Below are positions 13,276 through 28,133 of a stretch of 49,044 nucleotides of DNA, one piece after another. Numbering within the stretch: the stretch's first letter is position 1; each line of letters opens with the position of its first letter. The stretch comes from Helicostylum pulchrum (taxonomy: Eukaryota; Mucoromycota; Mucoromycetes; Mucorales; Mucoraceae): NCBI GenBank assembly GCA_025677825.1, contig JAIXMO010000101.1, positions 1-49,044 on the forward strand, read 5' to 3'. Made by a program: the position numbers and the translations under genes. The notes beneath the pieces were generated by a model that was given only the letters and a program-made list of their open reading frames with translations, had not been told where the DNA came from and ran no database searches.

Positions 13276-14321
13276 TTAATTGCATTGCAAGAAATATTCA
13301 ACGTCGAGAAAGTGATTATCAAATGGTACTTCTACGTCAGTCTGATAAGGTGTATCCAGTTCACTGAGATCGCTATCGAATTCGAATTCTATAATACATA
13401 CTAAGTACAATTGCAGAAATAAATAATATAAAAAGAGCTTACCATCTTCTTGATAAAGTTGGATAGCAAGTGCATCCAATACATCCTCATCTTGAAGAGA
13501 GCTAAATTCGGCTAGATCTTTACCAAGCAATCTTACAATTTCGTATGCTGATTCATCTGCATAATCAGTAAAGTTTGTTACGTCTACTACACAACTGGAT
13601 TCAGGTTCGAAGGGCAATTCTATTATTATTGCATTAGTATAATTGCTGCGTAGTAATTATTTAAGAAAAAAAGTGTGTGATTTACCAATTTCTTTAGGTG
13701 GACCATATTCAACAGATGTATCGTCCTCATTTTCAATTGTAATGAATGCTCTTTGTGGAATAGGCAATTCTTCCTCCATGATTTCTTTTTTATCGTAAAC
13801 ATGACTATCGAATTCACTTAGATCAATATCAAACCCTTCTGGTGTCCAATCACATTCTAATATTTTCTGTAAGTAAAAGTTGTAAGTGTGCGTATGTGAG
13901 TATGTGTATTACCTTGTTCAGTACGACGAAAGGTCTTTTCAATTGTTGGTCTCTTTGACTCGGAATAATGTTTCAAGCCTAACAAGAAAAAAAAAAGTCA
14001 ACATGATTTCTGTCTCTTACTTTTAAATATATTTACCAACAGCCGATTCAGTTCTTTTAAGAGGAACCATCTTTTTTTGCAAATCTAATCAATCAGTTAA
14101 TTCCTTTTTTTCTGATTTTTTTTAAAACAAGTGAAAGTCTAATACTGCTTACTGCCTGTAAAGAGATCTTCAGATTTATTATTGGCCTTTACTTTTAGTT
14201 CGTTTCCCATAAAAGACTTGTTAAGACCAAATTGTTTGGCTCCTTTGTTGTTTAAAGCTGCATTTCCTTGTTCATCATTTTCACTCTGTTTAATTCGATT
14301 TCTTTCTGAATTTCTAATCAT
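13276..14321 (-). CDS. Acidic multi-exon protein, possibly securin-like
   Basis: Joined from about six exons into roughly 230 residues. The start is placed at 14321 (MIRNSERNRIKQSEND) because the same frame upstream of it is only Phe-rich translation of an A-run. Exon joins in phase: DLFTG|NLQKKMVPLKRTESAVG|LKHYSESK..FRRTEQ|ECDWTPEGFDIDLSEFD..GPPKEI|ELPFEPESS..QLYQED|EFEFDSDLSELD. The N-terminal third is polar and basic; the rest is strongly acidic. Two related acidic motifs occur, FDIDLSEFD and FEFDSDLSELD. The segment EYGPPKEIELPFEP weakly recalls a short motif in fungal securins, but no clear KEN box was found. Expression is plausible, given the consistent splicing; the function is uncertain. 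It is divergently placed from adenylate kinase. Confidence 0.6.
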
Positions 14322-16418
<2,097 letters not shown>

Positions 16419-16663
16419 ATTCTCTCATTGTATTTAGTTTTTTTCCCTTATAAGTAAATAAAAAAAAAAAAGGAAAAAGAATAGGAAAATCTTGATTCTT
16501 TTTGTATTAGAACATTAGTTACGCCGCGTTATTTTTTTTTTACTGTGGTGATGATGATCTTCTTAATTCACATATCAAAACTCGAGTCACAAAAAAAATG
16601 CCTTTTTTTTTAAAAAAAATATGAAGAAAACCCGCAGCTCTTCTTTATTTAAAAAAAACCACC

Positions 16664-19600
16664 ATGAGCAGTAACCATTCTTCTCTAGTATCAGACCAAC
16701 ATTCTTCTCCATTATCCGAACAACATTCTTTCGCTGAACCTGATTTGGATGGAGAAATTTCAAACGAGCTGGAACAACTTGGTGTTGATCTAGTAGATCA
16801 AAACGACCTTGAGAAGTCACTTATGGAAAAAGTAACTTCATACACATACTTTTTTTTCTCTTTACGCTAACAAAAAAAAATCCGTGTAGGCAGATAAAGT
16901 CATATCAGAAAGAGAAGATGAATTAGATCAAAAGAGACTGGATAAAGCTAGAAAAGAAATACAGTAAGTTTTTTTTTTTTTTACCTGTCGTCTAACATAA
17001 TGTTACTGAGCAACCCTTTTTATAGAGCTGCGCAGAAGCAACTAGATACTTTAAAATTAAAACTAAATGAATCTTTGGACAAGGAGAAACTAACCACAAA
17101 AGTAACACAACAAGCAACAAAATTAAGAAACGCAGTACAGGACGAAAAGGATATTTTAGCTCGTTTGAAAGATCGAAAAGACGAAAGGTTGAAATCAAAT
17201 TTACTTCCTGCAGATAAAAAAAATACAAGGCAAGAAAATGAGACGCAACGAGAGTTTTTGATTAGAACAGGTAAAGTCACTCCATTTTCAAACTTGCCAG
17301 AAACAAAATCATATGATACCACCGCCAGTAGCAGCAATAGTAGTAGCGCTACTTTCAATGCTATATTTCCTGGATCTGGACATGGCACCATGTCTCATCA
17401 AAATTTACACACTCCTCATCATCAACAAGTTGTTACAAGAAAAAGAAAAACAACTTCAAGTGACGACGACGAAGAAGAAGATGATGATGCCTATATAGAC
17501 GGAGAAGACGATTATACAGAAGAAACTATATTACTAGATGATGATGATGACGACGACGACGAAGACCCATCAGAAAGAAAAAAACGCGCATTTAAAAAAC
17601 TTGACGAAATTTATAAGGACGATGGCTCAGAATCGAATTATCAAAAGCGATTAACTGATTGGATTCAACAGCGACAACAAATCATGCGAAACCAGGTTAC
17701 ACATGAAACGGATGAAATATTTAAATCGCATCCAAACTTTGACGACATTGAATTTGACAATGGGTTAAAAGTACCTGGTGAGCTTTGGGATTGTTTATTC
17801 GATTACCAAAAGACGTGTGTGCAGTGGTTATGGGAACTACACTGTCAGAAAGTAGGCGGTATCTTGGGTGATGAGATGGGTCTCGGTAAGACGATTCAAG
17901 TCATTGCCTTTTTATCCAGTTTATACTACTCCAAAATACTGGGGCCCGGTCAACCTTCGATTATTGTGTGCCCGGCTACGGTCATGAAGCAATGGGTACA
18001 AGAATTTCATAAATGGTGGCCGCCTTTAAGAGTTGCTATATTACATTCTAGTGGTACTGGTGTAAAAACTTGTATTGAAACAGACGATAATGTACTTGAT
18101 GATCACGAAGTTTTTAGTGACGACGAGGAGGAAGAGTATGAACCAGATCGTAGAGGTAAACAAACTAAAAAGGGAAAAGGAAAGTCAAGCTTCAAGAGTA
18201 TTTTAACTACCAAGGCGGGTAGAAATGCAGCGGCTCTTGTCTCTGATTACGTTAAAAAGGGTGGCATTTTAATCACTACCTACAGTGGTGTACAAACATA
18301 TCGCGAAATTTTGTTAAAGCATCGTTGGGGGTATGTTGTATTGGATGAAGGTCATAAAATAAGAAACCCCGATTCAAGTACAACATTAGCTATAAAACGG
18401 TTTAAAGTAAATATCCATATAAATCATGTTTTTTTTATTTCTTTATATGTGTGTAGTACGTTACTAAGTATGTGTATTAGACACCACATCGTATTATATT
18501 ATCAGGTACTCCCATACAAAATAATTTAAAAGAATTATGGTCGCTATTTGATTTTATATTTCCTGGTAGATTGGGCGTAAGTAAACTTACATACATGCAA
18601 GCATATATATATAAATGTATATACTAACACAAAAAAAAAAGACCCTGCCGGTATTCCAAACACAATTTTCAGTACCTATCGGTATTGGGGGGTACGCAAA
18701 TGCTACCAATGTACAAGTCCAAACTGCGTACAAATGTGCATGTATGTTGCGAGATTTAATCAACCCATATTTACTGCGGCGCATGAAAGTAGACGTTGCA
18801 TCAGATCTACCAAAGAAAAACGAACAAGTCTTGTTTTGTAAACTCACAAAAATACAAAGACAAGCTTACCTACAGTTCATTCATTCAAAGGACATGGATT
18901 CTATACTGGAGCACCGTCGTCAAGTATTGTTTGGTATTGATATTGTGAGAAAGATATGTAACCATCCAGATATTATCAATTTAACTTTGTCGCATTCCGA
19001 TCCTGATTATGGCAACCCTGAAAGAAGCGGTAAAATGATGGTGGTGAAAGCCCTTTTAAATATGTGGAAGCAGCAGCAGCATCGTGTCTTGCTGTTCTCG
19101 CAGACAAGGCAAATGCTGGATATTTTAGAGATTATGATGAAACGAGTAGGCTATAATTATTTAAGAATGGATGGTTCGACTCCTGTAAGCCAAAGAATGT
19201 CACTTGTCAATCAATTTAATGATTCAAGTGAGACATTTGTATTCTTACTAACTACTAAGGTTGGTGGTCTTGGTATTAATCTGACTGGTGCAAATAGAAT
19301 TATTCTATACGATCCAGACTGGGTAAGGGTACTTTTCTTAAAAGAAAATGATTTTTATCTGACGCACTATTTATTTATTTTTTTAAAAAAAAAAGAATCC
19401 TTCGACAGATATGCAAGCAAGAGAAAGAGCATGGCGTTTAGGTCAGACAAAAGAAGTCACTGTATACCGTTTAATGACAAGCGGAACAATTGAAGAAAAG
19501 ATCTACCATAGACAAATCTATAAACAATTTCTTACCAACAAAATTCTGAAGGACCCCAAACAAAGAAGGTTCTTTGACGCTAGTAATTTACAGTCTTTAT

Positions 19601-20544
19601 TCACCTTGGCTTCTGAAGACGCTGTAGGCACTGAAACAGGTGAATTATTCAAAGGAACTGAAATTGATTATCGCAAAAATAGTTCTAAAAAGAGAAGGAC
19701 AAACGACGAAAAACAATTGAGTTTAATTGAAGGTGTCAACTGTTTAGAAGAATACGCTGGTGAAACGTTGGAACAAGAAGAGAGAAGAAGGGAGAGTGAG
19801 GATCATGTGCTCAAGAGTTTGTTTGAAATGACTGGTATTCAAAGTGCTTTACAGCATGATCAAATCATGGAATCTACCAGTCATGATACCGTATTTATTG
19901 AACGTGAAGGTAAGATATATATAAAAATATAAACGCATGAAAGAATGCTTTATTTATACACAACTTCAGCTACTATTATCGCTGAAAGAGCTGCTGCTAC
20001 TTTAAAGGAATCAAGACGTCAAAGAAGATTAATTGATATTGGTACACCTACTTGGACAGGTCGCTCTGGAACAGCAGGAGCTCCAAGACAATTCAATCCT
20101 TCACCGCCAAAATTCGGTAATAAGAAAAAGGCGGGTACAGAAAATATTGGTTTGCAAAAATTTGGATCAGGTAGTGTATCCGGATTCAATGATAGAACAA
20201 AAGTATCTTCTGGTACATTACTTGCGAGGATGAAGGCGAGAAAAGCAATGGAAGGTAACATGTATATACGTTTTTTTTTTCAGGTTACTAAAAATATATT
20301 TTTGTTATTAGATACACCAACCAGTTTGGATAGTACTGCGCAGGAAAGTATGATTAATAAAATAAGAGACTACTTGTCACAAAATAATGGACGCGGTACT
20401 TCTCAAGACATTATGAATAACCTGGACGTTAATATAAATCAAGAACAAGTTGTCATTTTCAGGAAAATGTTACAAGCTATAGCCAAATATCAAAAAGATC
20501 AAACTGGTAAAGGTGTCTGGGTTCTTAAAACAGACTTTGCTTGA
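16664..20544 (+). CDS. RAD26: Rad26/CSB (ERCC6)-type SNF2 ATPase of transcription-coupled repair
   Basis: About 1,150 residues in about nine exons. A Ser-rich, acidic start is followed by a coiled coil (about 16890-17210) and the conserved [20 protein letters not shown] motif of Rad26/CSB. A long acidic patch (17465-17580) precedes the SNF2 core: [13 protein letters not shown], Walker [16 protein letters not shown] box, SGTPIQNNL (restored across an intron at about 18406-18480), [45 protein letters not shown] and [16 protein letters not shown]. The C-terminus ([23 protein letters not shown]) resembles the C-terminal winged-helix/ubiquitin-binding region of CSB. The family recruits repair factors to RNA polymerase II stalled at lesions. 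An internal insertion between helicase motifs (about 18085-18210) is acidic then basic. Confidence 0.92.
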
Positions 20545-21061
20545 TTGAAATAAAACGCGTTTCCTCATCACCCCCCTTTTTTTTGATAATGCAAAAAAAA
20601 AAAATCCGTAGTGATAAAATAACCTTTTTTTTTTTAAATTACGATCTTGTTTTTTTTTGACAGAAACGATTCGAGATCGTACGAGATAAATCTTTTCTTT
20701 GTACTTACGGAAACCGAGTAAAAAACCAGTTTATGATATACTAATAAAAAAAGTCGGTACACCAAACTGATGCGCGTATAACAAAACCTCTTTGGAATTT
20801 GGACGTGACTACATATCATACGCAATTTTTTTTTTTTTTTTTTTTTTTTCTCTTTTTCTCTTTTCTCTTTACTCTTTTTTTTTTTTTTATATATATATCA
20901 TTGTTAGTGTCTCAATAACAGACAAACAGCAGCAACGAGGTACTTATAAGTAACTGCAAAACAGTTGTTCACTTATAAACACACTCACTTATATTTAACA
21001 GCACACAAGAAACAAAAAAAACAAAAAAACTACCAACAGACCAAAATAAAATAAAAATAAA
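20545..21061. other. Promoter-side spacer with very long T runs
   Basis: About 520 bp between Rad26/CSB and the importin-like gene. It contains T runs at 20826-20849 and 20876-20888 separated by a CT-rich stretch, an AT repeat (20889-20898) and an A-rich leader ending at the ATG. No gene is seen. Confidence 0.6.
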
Positions 21062-23421
21062 ATGACAATAGATGAATTCGACGCCGAAAGTGCTTTAGCA
21101 GACATTAGCCGTAAAATGTCTAATGTTTCCATTCACAAATCAAGTTCTAAAGATGATCATGTTGACAAGTCTTCTGTAAGTGCCTTTTTGTTATAAAAAC
21201 GGAGTTTTGCGATGTTCAAGAACCGACTGCTTGAATAATGTATTTTTTTTTTTTTTTTTTAGCTGGCTCATGTTAGAAATTTGCTCTATTCAAGTGACAA
21301 GAAGAAAGTAAAAGAAAGTGTTCGTAAATTACGTAGATATTTAACTCAAGGTAAAAAAAAAGAAGAAAAAAAGGTTATTAAAAAAACTATTATCGTAACA
21401 CCATTATTTATAGGCCATAGTGGTGAAAATGATGTGGATGATATATTGAATTTAAATGTTTTACCACTTATAAAAGATTTGTTGCAGTATGATCCAAGCA
21501 GCTCTACAAAGGTTTTTTTTTTTTTTTTTTTTTTTTTATATATTTATAAGCATATTCATATTTAATATTTTTTTACTTACTCTTTTTTTTTTTTAAAAAA
21601 AAAAAAACGTAGTTTGAATGTGCGTGGATCGCGACAAATATTGCTGTAAGTTAATTGACGCATTCTTTACAAAAAAAAAGTTTAATTTAGTTTTTAAAAA
21701 AACCTTCCCCTCTAGGCTGGTACAAGCGAACAGACGAGCGCACTTATTAAAGCTGGATTTGTTGATCTGTTACTCAACTGTATGAGCGATAAAGACTCCT
21801 CCTTGGATCTTGTTGCTCAAGCAGCTTGGGCTCTTGGCAATATTGCTGGTGAAGCGTCTGCTTTCCGTGAGCAATTAATGGCCAAGAATTTTACAAATTA
21901 CATTGTCAACGCACTCAATACAGTTTACGATGAGCTTTATGACGAAGCAAGCGAGTCGTTACGAAGTAATGGGAAAATGACCTTTTCTTGTAGAGATTAT
22001 CAATCAAATATCGAAGCTTTATTGTGGGCTTTATCTAATATGTCTCGTGGTGGTTTCTGCGTTGCTGAATATTATTTAAACGTAAGTCAGCTACTGAATT
22101 GGGGGGGGGGGGTTAATTCGTGTATACTAAATTTTTTTATTTTAAAAGTATATTGCCATGTTTGATGTTCTTTCAAAGTATATTTTATTCAATTATCCAA
22201 AGTTTGAAATTGAAATTTGGTAAGTAACTCTGTACATGTTTTTTCTTGACGTTTTTATATGCATTTACACTAGTTTTTTTATTATTATTATTGTAGCTGG
22301 GGATTATCTCGCGTTTTGTACAATATGCATAAAGTAACGTTATTTCATGAAAATGCTGTTTTCACTGATGTACTCTTTACGAGACTAGTTGAACTTTTAC
22401 GGTCTGTGAAATATATATGTATAATTGCGTATAAAATATTTCTTGTTAACCTTTTTTTTTTTTTTTTTTTTTTTATACTGTAGTGTTGGAAACACTGACA
22501 TTGTTACCCCAGTGATTAGAACAATTGTCAATATCTCGTGTGGTCCGAATGAAAGTGTTGTAGGTTTATTACATACACGATTATTAGAAAGCATTACTCG
22601 ACTTTTAGATCCTCAAGCGCCTACTACAATTCGCAAAGATGCATATTTAGTTGTATCTAATTTGGCTGCGGGAACTCCAGAAATGATTAAGCATGTTGTC
22701 GAACATAAAGTAGTACTTACCTACGTAGTATCTCATATTAGTGTACCTGGGTATACCTACAGTACAGCTGAATGGGTTCCTACGTTATACAACCCCGCAT
22801 ATGATATTTACGATGAATGGAAAGTAACTAAAGAAGCTATATGGATTATAAGCAATATTATTTCACTAGGAAATAACTCTTCTGTCAAGTAAGTATGCAT
22901 ATATATATATATATATGTGTGTGTAATCAAAGTATATGCAATCGTAACCTTTTTTTTTTCTTTTTTTTTAAAAAAGGGACTTGTTGAATGATCATCCTAA
23001 CTTAAAGGAAGCTTTAGTCGCTTTATTAAATTATGATGGTATACCACTTGATAATTGCGAAAAGGCCATCGAGTCCTTAATAAGTTTAATTCAAAGAACA
23101 AACAAATGGACTACGTTTGGTAAAAATGAACACGTTCGGGCATTAGTCAACCTTGGAATAGAATCCTCTCTTGCCAACGTTCAACGTATTCACCCAATTT
23201 CCAGAGTAAAAGACATGTGCTCAAAGCTTAAAAATTTATTGCTTGCTTCAGATGAAGATTTGGTACAAACTGTAAAAATATCGAGCAGCATGGAAAGTGC
23301 CTTCGGCTTACCTACAGTCAACGAAATTAAATCTAGAAGTAGCAAAAGAAGAGTTATTCATAGCTTTGAAGATGGTGATATCAGGCTTATTTCTAATGCT
23401 GTTAACAACATGAACATCTAA
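21062..23421 (+). CDS. Divergent importin-alpha-like armadillo protein
   Basis: About 500 residues in eight or nine exons. Armadillo motifs diagnostic of importin-alpha are recognisable: CAWIATNIAAGTSEQT (split by an intron near 21650-21715), WALGNIAGEASAFRE, LLWALSNMSRGG, CWGLSRVLYN and AIWIISNIISLGN. Importin-alpha binds nuclear localisation signals through the W-x3-N ladder. Here the ladder is only partly kept; later repeats (TPVIRTIVNIS, LVVSNLAAG) lack the Trp. The N-terminus (MTIDEFDAESALADISRKMS) is acidic and Ser-rich, and lacks the Arg/Lys clusters of an importin-beta-binding domain, with only a short basic stretch KKKVKESVRKLRR. It may be a specialised paralogue rather than the main nuclear import receptor. 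Introns hold T and A homopolymers and a G run at 22101-22111. Confidence 0.85.
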
Positions 23422-23542
23422 TAACAATAAAAAACAGTGTTTTACAGTACAGTTTTCCTGTCTGGATTTTAATCTCTATTATATAATATTTTTTCGAATA
23501 AAGAATTCACCCCCTCCCCTCACTCTCTCTTACATTCTAACA

Positions 23543-24296
23543 ATGTCAAAACCCGCAACTTTATTTCAAAAACTGTCTTTATATTATAAAATTACTAGGT
23601 TTCCTTGGAAGAAACATGCTCTTATTGGTTACGATTTAAAAGGAAATCAATATTGGGATTGTCCTAATCCCTTAGGTAAACCCTTTTTTTTACTTTTTTA
23701 CTTTTTTTTTTTTTAACTGACATGGACTTAAAGGTGGTAGAATGAAACGTTGGGTTCAAATGTACGATAAAAAAGAAAATGACGATTTAACAGTTTTCTC
23801 GCAAGATAAGTTACCAGGTATGTGCAGCAGCATCCCCCGTCTCTCCCTGTAAAAAAAAAAAGACTAATGTAAAAAAAAAAATTGACAGTGCAATGGGTAT
23901 CTTGGTTACGACACACTAGAACTGCAGCTCCTACTATTAACGATCTCATACAAGAAGAACGTAGAAGAGAAATGGTTCAAGGTAGAGCCAAGGCATTAGA
24001 TCAACAATGGGCCAAGGTAATAAAAAAAAATATATGTAATAAACCCGAGCATGGTTTTAACTTTCTGTGTAGCGTAAATTGGAATTACAAAAAATTCAAG
24101 AAGATGAACAATTAGAGGTCAATCGATTATCAGCAATAGATAAAGGTAAAAGTCTACACAAAAAAGGATTTTGAAATGTATGTTTACTTACTTTTTCTTT
24201 TTAGCTGAGGAACAAAAAGTCCAAACTACACAACCTACTGGCCAAGGTGATACTTTCTCTCCTGGTGAATGGAATCCCACTAGATCAAAGAGATAG
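23543..24296 (+). CDS. NDUFAF2/mimitin-like complex I assembly factor
   Basis: Five exons encode about 160 residues beginning MSKPATLFQKLSLYYK. The order of motifs matches the NDUFA12/NDUFAF2 family: HALIGYDLKGNQYW, GRMKRWVQMYD, LPVQWVSWLRHTRTAAPT, then a charged helix and the C-terminal TFSPGEWNPTR. The W-x2-W-L-R-H-T-R-x2-P-P/A-T core is the family hallmark. The TFxPGxW ending is the mark of NDUFAF2 rather than of the structural subunit NDUFA12. NDUFAF2 assists assembly of the peripheral arm of mitochondrial complex I. A CT-rich tract (23511-23535) sits just before the ATG. Introns are small (about 23675-23733, 23819-23887, 24017-24073, 24147-24204). Confidence 0.82.
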
Positions 24297-24673
24297 AAAC
24301 TACCTTTTTTTTTTCTACTCAATTACTTTAACCAGACAGATATATATATAAAAAAAAAAGTATTGTAGCTTGAAGCAGATGCAATAAATACACGTTATGG
24401 TTCTCACGTTTTATGTCTGTACCCAATTCTTTTTTCTTTTTTTTTTCTTTGTTGTGGGACTAGAAAGTGTAAACGATATTTTTAATTGAGCTAAAGCTAC
24501 CAAGGAAAATCTCATTATGAAAAAAAGAAGCGATTGCAACAACTACAAAGTAGTAAAATATAGCAATGGATATGTTCCCTTGCATGAATTTTCTCTCCTG
24601 CAGCAGCTTCGTGACGGTTTACTTTTTTTAAGAATTGGTTTGAAAAAAAAAGAATATTAACCACCTTTTTCGC
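24297..24673. other. Short spacer
   Basis: About 375 bp between two same-strand genes. It includes TATATATA-A-run sequence at 24341-24358 and a T run near 24427-24449. It presumably holds the terminator of one gene and the promoter of the next. Confidence 0.55.
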
Positions 24674-25573
24674 ATGTTCCCATTTGTAAATATTGCGTTG
24701 CAAAAGGTACCATTAACAGGTTCCTTTGCTGCTAGTGAGTTAGCTAAAGTACTGTCCTTTCAACCCTTTCAAGATTGGGTTCACGTATTTTCAGAACAAC
24801 AAAAAACGCGTCAAAATGAAATGAATGTTGATTCGATTGATGTTCAAAGTATTGATTACTTTGGGTCCGAGAAAATTGGGTTTGTAAAGTTTAAAGCAAA
24901 CGTAGCCTTTAAAAAAACGGGCAAAAGTGCACCTGGCATTGTATTTATGGTAAGTTTATTTTTTTTATATGATTTATTTTACTGGAAACTTATTTATTAA
25001 CTTTCAAAAAAAAAAAAAAAAAAAAAATAGAGGGGCGGTGCAGTTTCAATGATGATTATTTTAAGAGCAAAAAACGAACAAGATAAAATTATTTTGACTC
25101 TTCAACCTAGAATTCCCGTGCCACATCTTTCCTTTCCTGAATTACCTGCTGGTATGTTGGATGGTTCGGGTAATTTTGCTGGAACCGCAGCAAAAGAAAT
25201 CAAGGAAGAGACAGGTATCGAGATTAAAGAGGATGAATTGATTGATATGACTCAATTGGCTTATGGAGACAAGTGGAAAGGAGTTTATCCATCTGCTGGA
25301 GGATCAGGTAACTACAATATATAAAAAAATGATTGTGATAAATAAATAAATTTCATGTTTGTAGATGAATTTTTAAGGTTATTTGTTTGTATTAAACACA
25401 TGGAAAAGGACGAAATAAATAAGCTGGAAGGTAAATTAACAGGGCTTAGAGATCAAGGCGAAAGCATTACTTTAAAGTTGGTTCCATTTAAAGACGCATG
25501 GAAGTTGTCACCGGATGCAAAGTTGTTATCAAGCTTAGCGCTTTATCATTCACTTGGGGATAAAATATGTTGA
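24674..25573 (+). CDS. Nudix hydrolase, NUDX14/ADP-sugar diphosphatase-like
   Basis: Three exons (24674-about 24951, about 25031-25305, about 25364-25573) give about 250 residues. The Nudix region reads ELPAGMLD..GTAAKEIKEETGIEI. The catalytic helix KEIKEETG keeps the metal-binding glutamates, and ELPAGMLD is characteristic of plant NUDX14-type ADP-glucose pyrophosphatases. The N-terminal domain includes VAFKKTGKSAPGIVFMRGGAVSM, as in that group, which hydrolyses ADP-sugars to AMP and sugar-1-phosphate. The intron before RGGAVSM ends in a run of about 23 A before the acceptor. Exact substrate is not determinable. The frame ends with HSLGDKIC. Confidence 0.85.
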
Positions 25574-25663
25574 AAATTTCCTTTTTAGGATTTGTTTATT
25601 TTGACCTAAAAAGTACAATAACAACTACGGGAATTGTTTATTATTATTTTGCGCTCGCGCAGA

Positions 25664-25733
25664 CACACACACACAAACACACACATATAAATAAACCTGT
25701 ATTTCTTCTTCTTCTTCTTCTTCTTCTTTCTCA
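25664..25733 (+). promoter_or_regulatory. CA repeat and CTT repeat upstream of SKT5-like gene
   Basis: An ACACAC stretch (about 25663-25686) and a perfect run of CTT triplets (about 25706-25728) lie within 95 bp of the ATG at 25757. Pyrimidine tracts in this position are typical of fungal core promoters; the dinucleotide repeat is a potential length polymorphism. Confidence 0.45.
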
Positions 25734-25756
25734 TCTTTTTTATATATTATAAAACA

Positions 25757-28133
25757 ATGTCTGTTATTCAAGAAACTCCATGTATATGGTCTGACCCTGC
25801 TTTACTTGACCAGCAATCTACTGCTACCAGTATTGTAGGTCAAATGCAAAATATATTACTTATTGATGATGATGAAATTTACAATGACGACGAAGATGAT
25901 TTTTCTTTTCTTGCACCTTTTTCAAACGATGATGATTCTGTGCCCGTATCAAACACGAATCATGTTCAATACGTTAATACAGTTAGAAAAACTAGACCGC
26001 TTCCTAAAATCCCTGAAAGAAGTTCATCTAAAGGAACACCAACTGAAATAAATGAAGGCTCGAAAATTCAGAATAAATTAACTGCTCGTCAATTATTTGA
26101 AATGTTGAGCGATGATCGTATTACTGATACTGACAATACCAATGCAGAAAAAGAAGATGAAATGCTCTATGGTGGCGTATACGCTTTTAAAACTCAATTG
26201 CCTTCTCCTCATTTATCCAATAAGTCTATTCAACACGCTTCATATCAGTATGAAAATTTCAACACCAATTATTATAAGATGATGACTCCCGTACAAGAAG
26301 TGGAAGAAGAACAACTGTATAGCTACCAAGAAGATACTTCCTATCAGGATAATTATTATAATACTGCTACAACTACTAGCACTACGGATCGTCCTTTATC
26401 TGAAGCCTCTTTCAACGCTCCTAGTTTAACCAGTGGACGTACTTCACCATCGTCACATAAATCTCATCAATCAGTAGACTCTCTTAACCAGAAAAGTGAT
26501 CACGAACACGCTGCCTATTTGGACGGACCTGAAGCCAATCCAATTCAACCTGCAAAAGATGAATCACTTGTTTCCGATGTAGAAAGACTAGCTGAACTTA
26601 ATCAAGCATTAATGACACCTGTTATTTCAAACCGAAATATTGCTATAAATCATTCACCACAACCAGCCGCACCTTCTGAAGACTATAGTAATATCAACAC
26701 GGCATCTCCTCAAGCCATGACGTCTTTTAGTTTAACTAGTAACAAGGAATCCATTAAAATATATCGTCGTATGGCAACAAAAACGCACGATAAAAATATC
26801 CAGTTTACATATGCTAAATACCTTATGCAATTGGTATCCTTTCACGGTGCCGAGAAAGAAGCCAATAGTACACGCGATAGATTGCAAGAAGAAGTTGAAT
26901 ACTGGATAGAAAAGTTAGCAAAGGCTAATTATGCAGAAGCGCTTTATATTAAAGGACAATGGCACAGCCATTGCTGTGATCGGTCTGTGATCAATATCTT
27001 TGTTGGGTCTCAATATAAAAAAGTAAATCATGCCAAGGCGTTCAAGTGCTTTCAGCAAGCTGCTAAATTCGGTTCCACGGAAGCTCACTATGAATTAGCA
27101 GAGTACTGGAAAGACCGTAAAGAGTATAAAAAGGCTCTTTCGAGCTATAAATTCGCTGCTTCAAAAAATCATATTCTTGCCCTTTATGTAAATGTCGAAA
27201 TAATAACTGTAATGAAACGGATACTTAATTATTATTATTTTTTATTGTAGAAATTAGCGAATGTTATGCTTCGTGGTTTAATGAATCAAGAAAAGGACGC
27301 GCACCAAGGCTTAATCTTTTTGAAAAAAGCTGCAGATTCAAATAAGCCTGAAAGTGCTCGATCAGCTTATGATTTGGCATGTATTTATTCCAATGATTTT
27401 GAGAGTATCGATTTAAACAAGTAAGTCCTTTTTTTTGTTAGTATTTAGATTTATATACTAATATTTCTTTTTTTTTTAAAAAAAAATAGAGCAGGACTTA
27501 TTACGCCTACTGTCACATCCCAGACTTGTAATCTTGCTGTTCAGTATTACAAAAAAGCAGACGACCTAGGTTTATCTTTAGCTACATACCGCTTAGGATA
27601 TATCTACCAGTACGGACATGTTAATACAGTAGTAGATCTCCCACAGGCTTTCAAGTATTATTTAAAGGCAGCGGAAAAGAAGCACGAAGGAGCAATGCTC
27701 GAAATAGCAAAGTTTTATAAAGAAGGTATTCCTGGTTTTTTAAACCCTCATCATACAATAGCGCATGAATGGTGTACTCGTGCAGCTGCGGACGGTAATC
27801 AAGTGGCGGAATTTACACTGGGGTAAGTAGTAATTACATTTGTATACATTAGTACTCTTTGGCTAAGTTTTTTTTTTTGCTAGTATTTATTTCGAATATG
27901 GTATTGGCGTTTACCCAGATCATGCTCAAGCACTTTCGTGGTATCACAAGGCTGCTTCCAAAGGGTACAATCCAGCAAAAGATAAATTAAGTAACAGATC
28001 GGATAAACCTAAAACGCAAAATATAGATGTTAAAGCCAACACCAGGAGAAGCAAAAAATACTATGAAGAAAGTGTTCGAATTGCAGAAAAGTCTAGAAGA
28101 GTTCATGCTGAACAAAGTTGCCAAATCATGTAA
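25757..28133 (+). CDS. Skt5/Chs4-like chitin synthase activator with Sel1 repeats and CAAX box
   Basis: About 720 residues in four exons. The N-terminal half is disordered, Ser/Asn/Asp-rich. The C-terminal half, from about residue 330, has Sel1 repeats (for example KCFQQAAKFGSTEAHYELA, YYLKAAEKKHEGAMLEIA, WCTRAAADGNQVAEFTLGI, WYHKAASKGYNPAKDKL). The last four residues are C-Q-I-M, a CAAX farnesylation box. This architecture is that of yeast Skt5/Chs4, which recruits and activates chitin synthase III at bud necks and septa; its C-terminal CAAX box is a known membrane anchor. Intron 1 (27188-27250) interrupts the frame at HILALY|KLANVML; intron 2 ends in a 10-T/9-A palindrome just before the TAG acceptor. 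Confidence 0.88.

Noticed and set aside
25663..25733. CA and CTT repeats as a coding low-complexity segment
   Set aside because: They lie just upstream of a good ATG with an in-phase gene and are better read as promoter/leader sequence.
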